A stretch of DNA of 64,000 bases from the NCBI RefSeq assembly GCF_032380675.1, contig NZ_JAWDIX010000003.1:62001-126000 (forward strand). The letters run 5' to 3'. The notes beneath the pieces were generated by a model. That model had not been told where the DNA came from and did no database searches. It saw only the letters and a program-made list of their open reading frames with translations. The stretch comes from Anaerolentibacter hominis (GTDB lineage Bacteria > Bacillota > Clostridia > Lachnospirales > Lachnospiraceae). Shown here piece by piece: positions 1-8,292 of this stretch (position 1 is the first letter of the stretch; each line of letters opens with the position of its first letter). The translations under genes and the position numbers were made by a program.

Positions 1-45
1 TAGTACCAGCAGCAAGCTTAAGATCTTTTTTGTTTTTTTCTTCAT
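1..45 (-). CDS. 5' end of a secreted or lipoprotein gene (partial)
   Basis: Only the first 15 codons lie in the window. Read leftwards they give a Lys-rich N terminus followed by Ile-Leu-Ser-Leu-Leu-Leu-Val-Leu, which is the start of a signal peptide. An AGGAGG ribosome binding site lies just upstream (complement of 50-56). A consensus promoter at 240-268 points at it, leaving a leader of roughly 190 nt. Its position divergent to a ROK regulator next to sugar-catabolic genes suggests a sugar-binding lipoprotein, but the mature sequence is outside the window, so this is inference. Confidence 0.7.
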   Translation of the reverse strand, partial: MKKKTKKILSLLLVL

Positions 46-208
46 GTTACGTCCTCCTAATCTTATTGAAAGGTTTTTTCAGTCCCTGTTCTTATTTCAT
101 ATTCTTCTCCACTTAAAAAAATATCCCATTAAAACAGGTTCTGAATGAGCGTGGGGTAGCGCAGAATATTACGGTCCTTCACCTATTCCGCTATAGTTAT
201 CAATCCTT

Positions 209-227
209 TTTATCACGTCACGATATA
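209..227. promoter_or_regulatory. candidate operator 1 (palindrome)
   Basis: Imperfect palindrome TTTATCA-N5-CGATATA. It matches the palindrome at 451-469 in 12 of 14 arm positions. It lies just downstream of the expected start site of the promoter at 240-268, where a bound repressor would block transcription. ROK regulators bind palindromes of this kind, so the adjacent ROK protein is the natural candidate; this is inferred. Confidence 0.4.
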
Positions 228-239
228 TTATGTGTCTTA

Positions 240-268
240 ATTATACTTCCCTGCACAATACATGTCAA
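240..268 (-). promoter_or_regulatory. sigma-A promoter for the left-edge gene
   Basis: On the minus strand TTGACA (268-263), a 17-nt spacer and TATAAT (245-240) give a perfect consensus promoter reading towards the left-edge gene. Confidence 0.75.
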
Positions 269-450
269 TATTTTTTGACAGAAATTTTCATTTAAACCCA
301 CATCATTTCATTCTTTGCGGTATCATTCTTTGTTTATAGCTACTACTCTCTAATTTATGCACTATATTCAGACATTATTACATGGTTAATTTAACGATAA
401 ATATTTAACATTTTCTTTTTCTTATATTTTTTTATTCTCTTCTTGCTTTT

Positions 451-469
451 TATATCATGCCGTGATATA
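451..469. promoter_or_regulatory. candidate operator 2 (palindrome)
   Basis: Perfect 7-bp inverted repeat around a 5-bp centre, TATATCATGCCGTGATATA, upstream of the ROK gene. It is closely related to the palindrome at 209-227. The pair suggests that one repressor controls both divergent transcription units, including its own gene. Confidence 0.45.
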
Positions 470-482
470 GTCAGGCTAATAA

Positions 483-573
483 GATATCTTCACAGGTTGA
501 AAGATGTCGCCGACGGGCGGATTTCATAAGCCGGCTATCACCGCAAAATGGCTGTAAAGCCTCCTAACCGGAG
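483..573 (+). other. structured leader upstream of the ROK gene, class unknown
   Basis: Several short helices follow one another: GATATCTT (483-490) with AAGATGTC (501-508), a GC-rich segment around 509-535, GGCT-GTAA-AGCC (550-561) and a small CTCC/GGAG hairpin. I could not match it to a riboswitch class I know. The rest of 46-734 holds the promoter and operators listed here and AT-rich sequence without a convincing gene. Confidence 0.3.
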
Positions 574-734
574 AAGTTTATTCAGGGAACCCCCTTCCAT
601 ATGTTTATGTCTGCCGCTTTTGGGGGGCATCGTATTCCGTCCTTTCATTATTACTGTTTTATTCCTGCCTATTTTATTTTTATGGTTTCTCGTGATAAAA
701 TATAGGAATCACCTTCAGGAAAGGAACACGACCT

Positions 735-2012
735 ATGAATATAACTCTTGCAATTGAAGATAAAGCGAATACGGTGAATAAGAATTCCATTAAAGTTCAG
801 ACTGCCAGGAAGGTATTCCGGACAATTCAGAAATACGGACCGATTGAACGAAAGCAGATCCAGGAACATACGAATTTAAGCTGGGGAGCTGTATCCCAGT
901 CTACCAGCATGCTTATCCGTTCCGGTATTTTGGTACAGAACTCGAATCCCACAGGCCATGTGGGGAAGATTCCTTATACGGTGGATATCAATACCGATGA
1001 TAACTATCTTGTTGGTATTGATCTTCACACTTCTATGGTTAAGGCCCTTCTGTTCAACCTGAAAGGAGAAGTTCTGGAATCCCGTATTGCCGCTATTTTA
1101 AAGCCGGAGGCTGTCATCCATCAGCTGATTACTGTTGTCGATTCCCTCCTCGCTTCCTATATTCATATTAAAAATATATTGTTAATCGGTTTTTCGGCCC
1201 CGGGCAATATCGACAGTGAACGGGGAATTCTGAAATATCTGGTATATCAGCCAAGCTGGAAGAATCTGGAAATTGTAAGCGCGCTGGAATCCCGGTTTCA
1301 GATACCCACCTTTATGTTCCACGATCCGGATTGTATCATTATGGCCGAGAAATATTTTGGAATAATTTTTCAGGAAAGGTATAAGAATGCTTGTGCAGTA
1401 TATCTGGATGGCGGAGCAGGTATGTCAACGATGATAAATTCAAAGATTTTCACCAGCCGCGGCAATAACAGCGGCGAGCTTGGCCATACAACCGCTGTCC
1501 CCGGCGGCACTTTGTGTAACTGCGGCAAACGCGGCTGCCTGGAGATGTACGTATCTAAGCACGGTATCGTCCAGCAGTATGCAGAAGCTCTGAACAGGGG
1601 TGAAGCATCTAATTTTACCCAGAGTACCTTTGACATGAATTATGAATCGATCCGTCTCAGCGCGGAACAGGGTGATCCTCTGTGCCGCAGATTATTTCTC
1701 CAGGCCGGTGAATTGATGGGAAGGGCTTTTGCTTCTCTGGCCTCCATCCTGGAACCAGAAGCAATTATTCTGTATGGTGATCTGATTAACCACAGAGAAG
1801 TGTTTCAGGACATCCTGGAAGAGACGTTTCAGAATGAAAAATATCCGCACTCTACAACAAAGCTCCTCTATTCCAAGTTAGACGGCTCGGCTCCCTCTCT
1901 GGGCGCGGCCTTCTATTCCTTTGATCTGATGCTGGATAATTTTCTGGCACGGGCACTGGAATATGGCGGCCGGCAGCAGAAAGCAGAATCCAGGGAGGCT
2001 GTCCTGGCGTAA
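735..2012 (+). CDS. ROK family transcriptional regulator
   Basis: A 425-residue protein. The N-terminal third contains a winged helix-turn-helix region (about residues 20-80: transcript start, IERKQIQEHTNLSWGAVSQS-type helix). The rest is a ROK sugar-kinase fold with a glycine-rich YLDGGAGMS motif and the ROK zinc signature GELGHTT...CNCGKRGCLE (about residues 245-270). Regulators of this NagC/XylR type sense a sugar or sugar phosphate and repress nearby catabolic or transport genes. The gene is divergent from a secreted-protein gene and lies upstream of the isomerase, epimerase and kinase genes. Two related palindromes at 209-227 and 451-469 are plausible operators. The ligand is not predictable from sequence. 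Confidence 0.9.
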   Translation: MNITLAIEDKANTVNKNSIKVQTARKVFRTIQKYGPIERKQIQEHTNLSWGAVSQSTSMLIRSGILVQNSNPTGHVGKIPYTVDINTDDNYLVGIDLHTSMVKALLFNLKGEVLESRIAAILKPEAVIHQLITVVDSLLASYIHIKNILLIGFSAPGNIDSERGILKYLVYQPSWKNLEIVSALESRFQIPTFMFHDPDCIIMAEKYFGIIFQERYKNACAVYLDGGAGMSTMINSKIFTSRGNNSGELGHTTAVPGGTLCNCGKRGCLEMYVSKHGIVQQYAEALNRGEASNFTQSTFDMNYESIRLSAEQGDPLCRRLFLQAGELMGRAFASLASILEPEAIILYGDLINHREVFQDILEETFQNEKYPHSTTKLLYSKLDGSAPSLGAAFYSFDLMLDNFLARALEYGGRQQKAESREAVLA

Positions 2013-2308
2013 GATCGTCTGGCTATTTCATTCGCAGACAACTGCAGCCAGACGCAGACCGACAGCAGTTATTTCCCGGACAGTGGGGTCCTGGAAGTAA
2101 GTGTCCGTATCAATCCTCGCACGTATATTTGGATTCACTGTCAGTCTGCTCTGGCGTAGATGTCAGCATCTTTATGCGGCATTGCAGTTATCATATATGG
2201 AATGGGTTTTTACCATTTCGTCACGGAACAATTAGAAGCTGCAGGGTATTCTCTGCATTTCAGACCGCCTTAATGCAGGTCTGCTTCAGGAAAGGAATGG
2301 GTAAGTAA
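2013..2308. other. intergenic region, no gene seen
   Basis: No ORF with a ribosome binding site was seen. A small hairpin, CAGACC/GGTCTG, lies at about 2262-2284, just ahead of the isomerase gene. Its role is unknown. Confidence 0.4.
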
Positions 2309-3739
2309 ATGGATAAGAGAAATGCAATCAAGTTGGGCGTTGTTCCCACAAGAAGGAATCTTTCCGGTGAGTTTTTCTGTAATCTGGATGTGGCACAAAA
2401 GGGCAAAAAAGATACAGAAGCGAAGTTGCGTGAAATGGGGATTGATTTTGTAAATATTGATTTTCTGAATGATGAGGGCCTGATTTACAGTGGTCTGGAC
2501 GCACAGAAGGTTGCCGACTATATGCTGGCAAATAATGTGGATGCAATTTTTGCTCCTCATGTTAATTTCGGAACTGAGGATGCTATCGCAAAGGTCGGCA
2601 AACTGGTAGGCAAACCTCTGCTTCTCTGGGCGCCAAGAGATCCTTCTCCCGATGAATACGGCAATCGCTGTACAGACAGCCAGTGCGGTCTGATGGCAAC
2701 CGGCAAGATTCTCCGTCAGTTCGGAGTTCCCTATACATATATGACCAACTGTACCTTTGATGACCCGACTTTCGAACGTACAATGAATACGTTCCTGGGC
2801 GCTGTTTCTGTTGTCAGGGCAATGACCAATCTGCGCATCGGCCAGATCGGTACAAGACCGGAACCGTTCTGGTCTGTTAAATGCAATGAGCTTCAGCTTC
2901 TGGAACAGTTCGGGATTGAAGTTGTCCCGATTACCATGATTGAGATGCAGCAGCGTTTCGATGATTATCTGAATAACAGAAAAGAAGAACTGGAACCGGT
3001 TGTTCAGCACTACAGGGATGATTTTGATGTTCAGGTCGGTGAGGAATATCTTTACCGTGTAGCTGCTCTGAAATGCGCCATCAAGAGCTGGGCTGAGGAA
3101 ATGCAGGTATCGGCCATCGCTTCCAGCTGCTGGGATGCCATGAGGTCCATGACGGGTATTGCTTCCTGCTTTACCTTCTCGGAACTGACCGACGAGCATC
3201 TGCCGGTTATCTGCGAATGTGATATCCACGGAGCTATTACTTCCGTTATTGCTCAGGCCGCTACCAGATGGACGAAAGCTTCCTTCTTTGCCGATATCAC
3301 CATCCGTCATCCGGAAAATGACAATGCAGAGCTGTTCTGGCACTGCGGCGTATTCCCGAGATCTACGGCAAGCAGCAAAAAGAAACCGCAGATTGGCTGC
3401 AACTTCGATGAAAACCGTCCTGCAGTAGGCAATTTCCTCATTGAGGACAGCGCTGTAACTGTAGTACGTTTTGACTGTTCCGATGATAAATATTCTCTTC
3501 TGGTTGCGGAAGGAAAGACTGTTCCGGGGCCTGCTACCAAGGGAACCTATGGCTGGATCGAATTTAAGGACTGGCCGAAACTGGAGCATAAGGTTGTAAC
3601 CGGACCGTATATCCATCATGTGGCTGGTGTACACGCTTCCATTGCTCCGATCGTCTATGAAGCATGTAAGTACATTCCGGCTCTGACTCCGGATATGGCT
3701 GAACCGACAGAAGAAGAAGTTCAGGCTATGTTAAGATAA
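2309..3739 (+). CDS. L-fucose/L-arabinose isomerase family protein
   Basis: A 476-residue cytosolic protein of the L-fucose/L-arabinose isomerase-like family, which interconverts aldoses and ketoses at a metal site. Supporting features are an N-terminal sugar-isomerase domain with a nucleotide-fold-like pattern, and a C-terminal half with acidic residues and the HHVAG-type segment near residues 445-450 (in IHHVAGVHAS). The length is typical for the family. It is followed by aldose 1-epimerase and a PfkB kinase, which fits epimerisation, isomerisation and phosphorylation of one imported sugar. The actual substrate is unknown; many members of this family are not strict fucose or arabinose isomerases. 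Confidence 0.8.
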   Translation: MDKRNAIKLGVVPTRRNLSGEFFCNLDVAQKGKKDTEAKLREMGIDFVNIDFLNDEGLIYSGLDAQKVADYMLANNVDAIFAPHVNFGTEDAIAKVGKLVGKPLLLWAPRDPSPDEYGNRCTDSQCGLMATGKILRQFGVPYTYMTNCTFDDPTFERTMNTFLGAVSVVRAMTNLRIGQIGTRPEPFWSVKCNELQLLEQFGIEVVPITMIEMQQRFDDYLNNRKEELEPVVQHYRDDFDVQVGEEYLYRVAALKCAIKSWAEEMQVSAIASSCWDAMRSMTGIASCFTFSELTDEHLPVICECDIHGAITSVIAQAATRWTKASFFADITIRHPENDNAELFWHCGVFPRSTASSKKKPQIGCNFDENRPAVGNFLIEDSAVTVVRFDCSDDKYSLLVAEGKTVPGPATKGTYGWIEFKDWPKLEHKVVTGPYIHHVAGVHASIAPIVYEACKYIPALTPDMAEPTEEEVQAMLR

Positions 3740-3759
3740 GATTTGAGCTGGTAATTTAC

Positions 3760-3790
3760 AGGAAAGCCACCTTATACAGGTGGCTTTCCT
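3760..3790 (+). other. intercistronic hairpin
   Basis: A 12-bp stem, AGGAAAGCCACC (3760-3771) with GGTGGCTTTCCT (3779-3790), lies between the isomerase stop codon and the epimerase start. It is not followed by a T-run, so an mRNA-stabilising or processing hairpin is more likely than a terminator. Confidence 0.55.
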
Positions 3791-3818
3791 TGACAAAGCG
3801 ATAGAAAGGGAGGAAATC

Positions 3819-4859
3819 ATGCAGTTTAAAAAAGAACCTTTCGGCAAAACTGCCGAAGGAAAACAGGTTTACCTTTATACTATTACCAACAATCATCAGA
3901 TGACCGTTACACTGTGCAACATCGGCTGTGCGGTAGTTTCCATTCTGGTTCCCGATAAAGACGGCATTATTCAGGATGTGGCTCTGGGGTTTGACACCGC
4001 CGATGAATATGTTCACAGCCCAACCTGTTTTGGTGTGGTAGTGGGCCGGTACGGAAATCGTATTCACCGGGGAGAATTCCAGTGGAACGGTAATACAATT
4101 TCTCTGGAAAAAAATGACGGCAGCAACCATTTGCACGGCGGTTCCAACGGTTACGCGTACCGTTACTGGGACTGTGTGGAGGAAAAAGAGGACGGCGTGG
4201 TATTCCGCCTGTTCAGCCCGGACGGCGACAGCGGCTATCCGGGAGACCTGACCGCAACCGTTTCCTATACACTGACCGAGGAGAATGAACTGGTTCTGGA
4301 TTACCACACAGAGACAACGAACGAGACGATCTGCAATCTGACCAATCACAGCTACTTTAATCTAAATGGCGCGGGTTCCGATACGATCTGCAATCATATC
4401 ATGAAGATCAACGCGGACGCTATCACCGAGGTGGACAGTGAATTTATCCCCACCGGCACGCTGCTGCCTGTAGCAGGGACTCCGCTGGACTTTACTTCGG
4501 AAAAAGAAGTGGGCAAGGATATTGATGATCCCTACCCACAGATACAGATGGCGGGCGGATTCGATCATAACTATGTACTGAACCAGAACGAAGAACCTGC
4601 CGCAGTCGTGTATTCTCCTGTTACCGGTATCCAGTGGAGCGTAACCACGACCAGCCCCGGCGTTCAGTTCTATTCCGGTAATTTCCTGAATGGCACGGCA
4701 AAAGGCAAAAACGGATATTATCATCCGCGGCGCAGCGGGCTCTGCCTGGAAACCCAGCTTTACCCGGATTCCATCAATCAGCCCGCCTTTCCATCCTGTG
4801 TTGTGACAAAGGATTCCCCGCAGAATTTTAAAACAGTATGGAAATTCTCGATTCGTTAA
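3819..4859 (+). CDS. galM: aldose 1-epimerase (mutarotase)
   Basis: A 346-residue enzyme that interconverts alpha and beta anomers of aldoses. The family signatures are visible: GRYGNRIHRGEF near residue 70, NHLHGG, TNHSYFNLNG (catalytic His region) and GGFDHNYVLN. ATG at 3819 is chosen because GGGAGGAA lies just before it, whereas an upstream in-frame ATG would start inside the preceding hairpin. It sits between the isomerase-family gene and the PfkB kinase gene in one apparent operon. The substrate anomer is not predictable. Confidence 0.9.
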   Translation: MQFKKEPFGKTAEGKQVYLYTITNNHQMTVTLCNIGCAVVSILVPDKDGIIQDVALGFDTADEYVHSPTCFGVVVGRYGNRIHRGEFQWNGNTISLEKNDGSNHLHGGSNGYAYRYWDCVEEKEDGVVFRLFSPDGDSGYPGDLTATVSYTLTEENELVLDYHTETTNETICNLTNHSYFNLNGAGSDTICNHIMKINADAITEVDSEFIPTGTLLPVAGTPLDFTSEKEVGKDIDDPYPQIQMAGGFDHNYVLNQNEEPAAVVYSPVTGIQWSVTTTSPGVQFYSGNFLNGTAKGKNGYYHPRRSGLCLETQLYPDSINQPAFPSCVVTKDSPQNFKTVWKFSIR

Positions 4860-4873
4860 AAGGAGGAATGACT

Positions 4874-5836
4874 GTGGAAAGACAATATGATGTAATCAGC
4901 ATCGGATTTATCGCACAGGATATTCTGATGACCAATATCCCTAAGGATGCCCTGGAGCGGGATGCCAGCACAGCGGATCAGGTTATCTTCTCCTCCGGCG
5001 GAGATGCCAACAATGAGGCTGTTACTCTGGCGAGACTGGGGGATAAGGCGGCCCTGTTGGTAAAGATCGGTACGGACACCGTAGGAAATACGATCTATGA
5101 CGGTCTGAGCGAGGAACCCCTGGATCTATCCCTTATTATCCGGGATGACAGGGCCAGGATGCCCCTGGCCATCTGTGTGATCCAGCCGGATGGGAACCGC
5201 TCTTTCCTTCTGGGTATGGGAAAGGATTATTTCCTGACGCTGGAAGATGTGGATCTCTCACTGGTACAGAAGGCCCGGGCAATCACAGTAGGAAGCCTGT
5301 TCAGTCTGGAACGCCTGGATCACGGCGGTATTACCGCAATTTTCAAGGAAGCCCGGAAGTACGGTACGATTACCATCGCCGATATGACCGCGGATTTAAA
5401 GAAAATCGGTCCGGAGGCGATTTCCGATGTGTACCCCTACACCGACTTTATGATGCCGAGCCTGGAGGAAGCAACCTATGTAACCGGTGAAACCGACCCG
5501 GATAAGATTGCAGACTGGTTTCTGGCTGCGGGGGTTAAAAATGTCGTATTAAAATTAGGAGGGGACGGCTGCTTCGTAAAAAATGCACAGGAACGTTTTT
5601 ATACAGATCCTTTTCAGATTGAGCCCGTGGATACCACCGGCTGCGGCGATAACTTTGTGGCAGGCTTTACTCACTGCCTGATCCGCGGCAAATCCCTCCG
5701 GGAATGTGCGGACTTTGCCTGCGGCGTGGGCGCGCTGAACGCTCTGGGAATCGGGGCCCATCTCACCGTAAAAAGTGAGCAGCATGTTCTGGATTTTATG
5801 AACAGTACTCCGCGTGCTGCATTAAACCGCGGCTAA
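4874..5836 (+). CDS. PfkB family carbohydrate kinase (GTG start)
   Basis: A 320-residue ribokinase-like sugar kinase. It has the N-terminal signature FSSGGDANNEAVTLARLGDKA and the C-terminal PfkB signature DTTGCGDNFVAGF, in which the Asp is the catalytic base. GTG at 4874 is the preferred start: AGGAGG at 4861-4866 is correctly spaced (7 nt) for it, whereas the ATG at 4868 is only one base from it. The gene starts 15 bp after the epimerase stop and ends the operon at a strong terminator. It probably phosphorylates the ketose made by the upstream isomerase, which is inferred from context. Confidence 0.88.
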   Translation: MERQYDVISIGFIAQDILMTNIPKDALERDASTADQVIFSSGGDANNEAVTLARLGDKAALLVKIGTDTVGNTIYDGLSEEPLDLSLIIRDDRARMPLAICVIQPDGNRSFLLGMGKDYFLTLEDVDLSLVQKARAITVGSLFSLERLDHGGITAIFKEARKYGTITIADMTADLKKIGPEAISDVYPYTDFMMPSLEEATYVTGETDPDKIADWFLAAGVKNVVLKLGGDGCFVKNAQERFYTDPFQIEPVDTTGCGDNFVAGFTHCLIRGKSLRECADFACGVGALNALGIGAHLTVKSEQHVLDFMNSTPRAALNRG

Positions 5837-5898
5837 AATTGGTTATTTTCTTTTTCTGATGGCACCATCCATTTCCAGGATGCGCGTCATTCATACCG

Positions 5899-5939
5899 CA
5901 GGCGGGCAGGACCTTCTGGTCTCTGCCCGCCTGTCTTTT
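5899..5939 (+). terminator. rho-independent terminator after the PfkB kinase gene
   Basis: An 11-bp GC-rich stem, CAGGCGGGCAG (5899-5909) with CTGCCCGCCTG (5923-5933), is extended by GACC/GGTC around a TTCT loop and followed by TCTTTT. Confidence 0.8.
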
Positions 5940-5990
5940 GACTATATTATATATTCCCGCAGTTTAGCAGGCCAGCCTGCAATACTGCAA

Positions 5991-7802
5991 TTATTCGTTT
6001 AAAACTTCATATAGGTCCGCGGATATTAATCTGCCGTTCACTTTAATCTCCATGATCTGTCTGGTCCGATAGAGCAGATAATCCGAACCCAGCCGTTCGA
6101 TAAGAAGCTTCTGTAGCTGCTGTTTTTTCTGCCCGGGGCCCCCAAGAGCCGGCAATGCCTTTACAATCAGCGGCGTACCGGGTATTTCGTCCCATTTGGT
6201 CAGAATTCTACCGGCTTCAAAGTGAATCCGGATCAGCCGGGTATTCGGCGCTTCCAGAAAATCTATTTTAATCTTCAGAACGATTCTTCCTTCTTCATCC
6301 CTGGCAAAATCTCCCCGTGCTGCGATCCGGTAAACATCTTTCTTGATCCTTATCTCCTGATATTCAGCCCTGCCGATCCCCAGCAGCACCGGATAATCCG
6401 CATTTTCCTCCGCTATGGTGCACAGCAGGCACTTTCCTTTTCTTTCAAAGGAAAGCGTATGAATCCCCTCGGAATAATTGTTGTGTACCACCTGCATCAT
6501 CAGAGGCAGGAAGGACGCCCGTGTATCCTCCATCTGATAACGCTTCCCATCCAGCCAGCGCAGCTGCTCTGCAAAGCAGTTTTTGCTCGGGCCTGCCTGC
6601 CTTACCTTTTTCCCCGGCCAGCCTCCCCGTTTCCGGCTAAACTCCGCCACCGAAGCATGGCCGGATAGTTTTTGTTCCAGGCTGATCAGCCGGGAATACT
6701 CCGCTGTATTTTCAGGCAGCTTGTCCTGCGGTTTAAAATCTCCGCCAAAGAACTCCAGGATAATTCGGATCATATTGCTGTCCATAAACATTTCATCATT
6801 TCCGGCAGTGGTGGCAACCACCATATCTTTCTCCGGATAGACTATGATATTCTGGCCCAGCATGCCATTAAAAATAAAACCTTTGTCGTCTCTCATTGTC
6901 CAGATCTGATATCCATAGTCACACAGATCTTCTTCCCTGGTCTTTATCTGTCTGCGGGTAGATTCTTTAATCCATTGTTCTGAGACCAGCTGCCTTCCCT
7001 TCCAGTTTCCCCTTTGCAGATACAGCTGACCGATCTTGGCCATATCCTCAAGCCTCAGATAAAGCCCCCAACCCCCTTTCTCAATTCCCCGGGGGCAGGT
7101 CTCCCAGTATGCCTTTCTGATATCCAAAGGTTCCCAGAGCCTGGGCCCCAGATATTCCATCAGCCCCTGCCCGCTTCTGATCTTAACTACCGCGGAGAGC
7201 AGATAGGAATTCATACTATTATAGTAGAATCTCTCTCCCGGCTCGAACTTTACCGCAGCCTCCAGGTATCCTGTCACCCAGTCTTCCTCCGTCACTGAGC
7301 CGCCCTCATTAAAAACGGTACCGCTGCTCATCATAAGCAGATGACGTACCGTGAGATTTTTATGGCGCAGCAGGGCAAAAGGAGATACCTTATAATTTAA
7401 TATATCCAGCACCTTCTCATCCGGAGAAAGTTTTCCCTCGTCAATCAGCAGTCCGACTGCCAGACCTGTAATACTTTTGCTTAGGGAATACATAACATGC
7501 CATGTGTTTTGTTCGTAAGGCGCAAAAGAGGTTTCACAAATTACGTTTCCATTTTTCAGGACCATAATACCGTGAGCGTTAACTTCTCTGTCGTTCATCA
7601 GGCTGGTGAGGAAACGGCGCAGCAAGAAGGAAGAAATGCCCTGTGATTCCGGTGTACTTCTGGGCAGCGGCTCACCCGGATCTGCCTCTTTGTCAAAACG
7701 CATTTTCTGCGGTGTGTAGGGCAGAATCGGACTTACTTTGTTATCTCCTGCCATTATCATTTTCAACAGTTCTCTCGTCCCGTTTTTGGTCTTTGCCGCC
7801 AT
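5991..7802 (-). CDS. serine hydrolase, beta-lactamase class C-like
   Basis: A 603-residue protein with a serine beta-lactamase/penicillin-binding-like domain over about residues 50-400. It contains the SxxK catalytic motif in YSLSKSITG and a YYN motif in FYYNSMNSYLL matching the second Tyr element. About 200 C-terminal residues form an extra domain I do not recognise. No signal peptide is seen, so it is probably an intracellular esterase or peptidase-like hydrolase rather than a beta-lactamase. ATG at 7802 is chosen because GGAGG lies five bases upstream. It is transcribed alone, convergent with the kinase operon. The substrate is unknown. Confidence 0.8.
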   Translation of the reverse strand: MAAKTKNGTRELLKMIMAGDNKVSPILPYTPQKMRFDKEADPGEPLPRSTPESQGISSFLLRRFLTSLMNDREVNAHGIMVLKNGNVICETSFAPYEQNTWHVMYSLSKSITGLAVGLLIDEGKLSPDEKVLDILNYKVSPFALLRHKNLTVRHLLMMSSGTVFNEGGSVTEEDWVTGYLEAAVKFEPGERFYYNSMNSYLLSAVVKIRSGQGLMEYLGPRLWEPLDIRKAYWETCPRGIEKGGWGLYLRLEDMAKIGQLYLQRGNWKGRQLVSEQWIKESTRRQIKTREEDLCDYGYQIWTMRDDKGFIFNGMLGQNIIVYPEKDMVVATTAGNDEMFMDSNMIRIILEFFGGDFKPQDKLPENTAEYSRLISLEQKLSGHASVAEFSRKRGGWPGKKVRQAGPSKNCFAEQLRWLDGKRYQMEDTRASFLPLMMQVVHNNYSEGIHTLSFERKGKCLLCTIAEENADYPVLLGIGRAEYQEIRIKKDVYRIAARGDFARDEEGRIVLKIKIDFLEAPNTRLIRIHFEAGRILTKWDEIPGTPLIVKALPALGGPGQKKQQLQKLLIERLGSDYLLYRTRQIMEIKVNGRLISADLYEVLNE

Positions 7803-7998
7803 AATTTCCTCCATACCGAAGCATTTTAGCCAGCTGCCGCTTATCATTTAAAAATAAGTATCAAATATAGTTTCACACGATTACCTTCTTTTATCCACTG
7901 TAACATATTCCTGCTGCTTAATCCAATATTTTCCAGTATATCTCTTACTGAACTTTCCGATACTATTGGCAAATGGATTTTGGAAAGGAGTCATTGTT

Positions 7999-8193
7999 AT
8001 GAAAGCAGTGCGTATTATTTCCTATATTTTAGTTATCATAGGAGCAATTAACTGGTTATTAGTAGGAGCATTCCGTTTCGACCTGGTTGCCTGGATCTTC
8101 GGTCAGATGTCTGTCATCTCCCGTATCATCTATTCTCTAGTAGGTCTGGCCGGTATCTATCTGATCTTTGACAACGGCTGGTTAGGTGACTGA
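7999..8193 (+). CDS. DUF378 small membrane protein
   Basis: A 64-residue protein with two hydrophobic segments and the family pattern IGAINWLLVGAFRFDLV...YSLVGLAGIY. DUF378 proteins are small two-helix membrane proteins of unknown function, widespread in Firmicutes. ATG at 7999 follows GGAAAGGAG. It is monocistronic, with a good terminator at 8240-8281. Confidence 0.9.
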   Translation: MKAVRIISYILVIIGAINWLLVGAFRFDLVAWIFGQMSVISRIIYSLVGLAGIYLIFDNGWLGD

Positions 8194-8239
8194 TCTTCTT
8201 GACCCTTGTGATTACTTATTTTTTGTGCTATAGAGAACA

Positions 8240-8281
8240 CAGAACCGGACTATAAATAAAATATAGCCCGGTTCTGTTTTT
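8240..8281 (+). terminator. terminator after the DUF378 gene
   Basis: Stem CAGAACCGG (8240-8248) with CCGGTTCTG (8267-8275), extended by CTATA/TATAG, then TTTTTAT. Confidence 0.75.
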
Positions 8282-8292
8282 ATATTGTTTAC

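Noticed and set aside
483..573. c-di-GMP-I riboswitch reading of the ROK leader
   Set aside because: Only short strings resemble the aptamer; its long P2 and P3 helices and the tetraloop receptor are not present.
2270..3634. 454-codon minus-strand ORF
   Set aside because: Shadow of the isomerase-family gene on the opposite strand; low-complexity, Cys/Arg/Ser-rich translation without family features.
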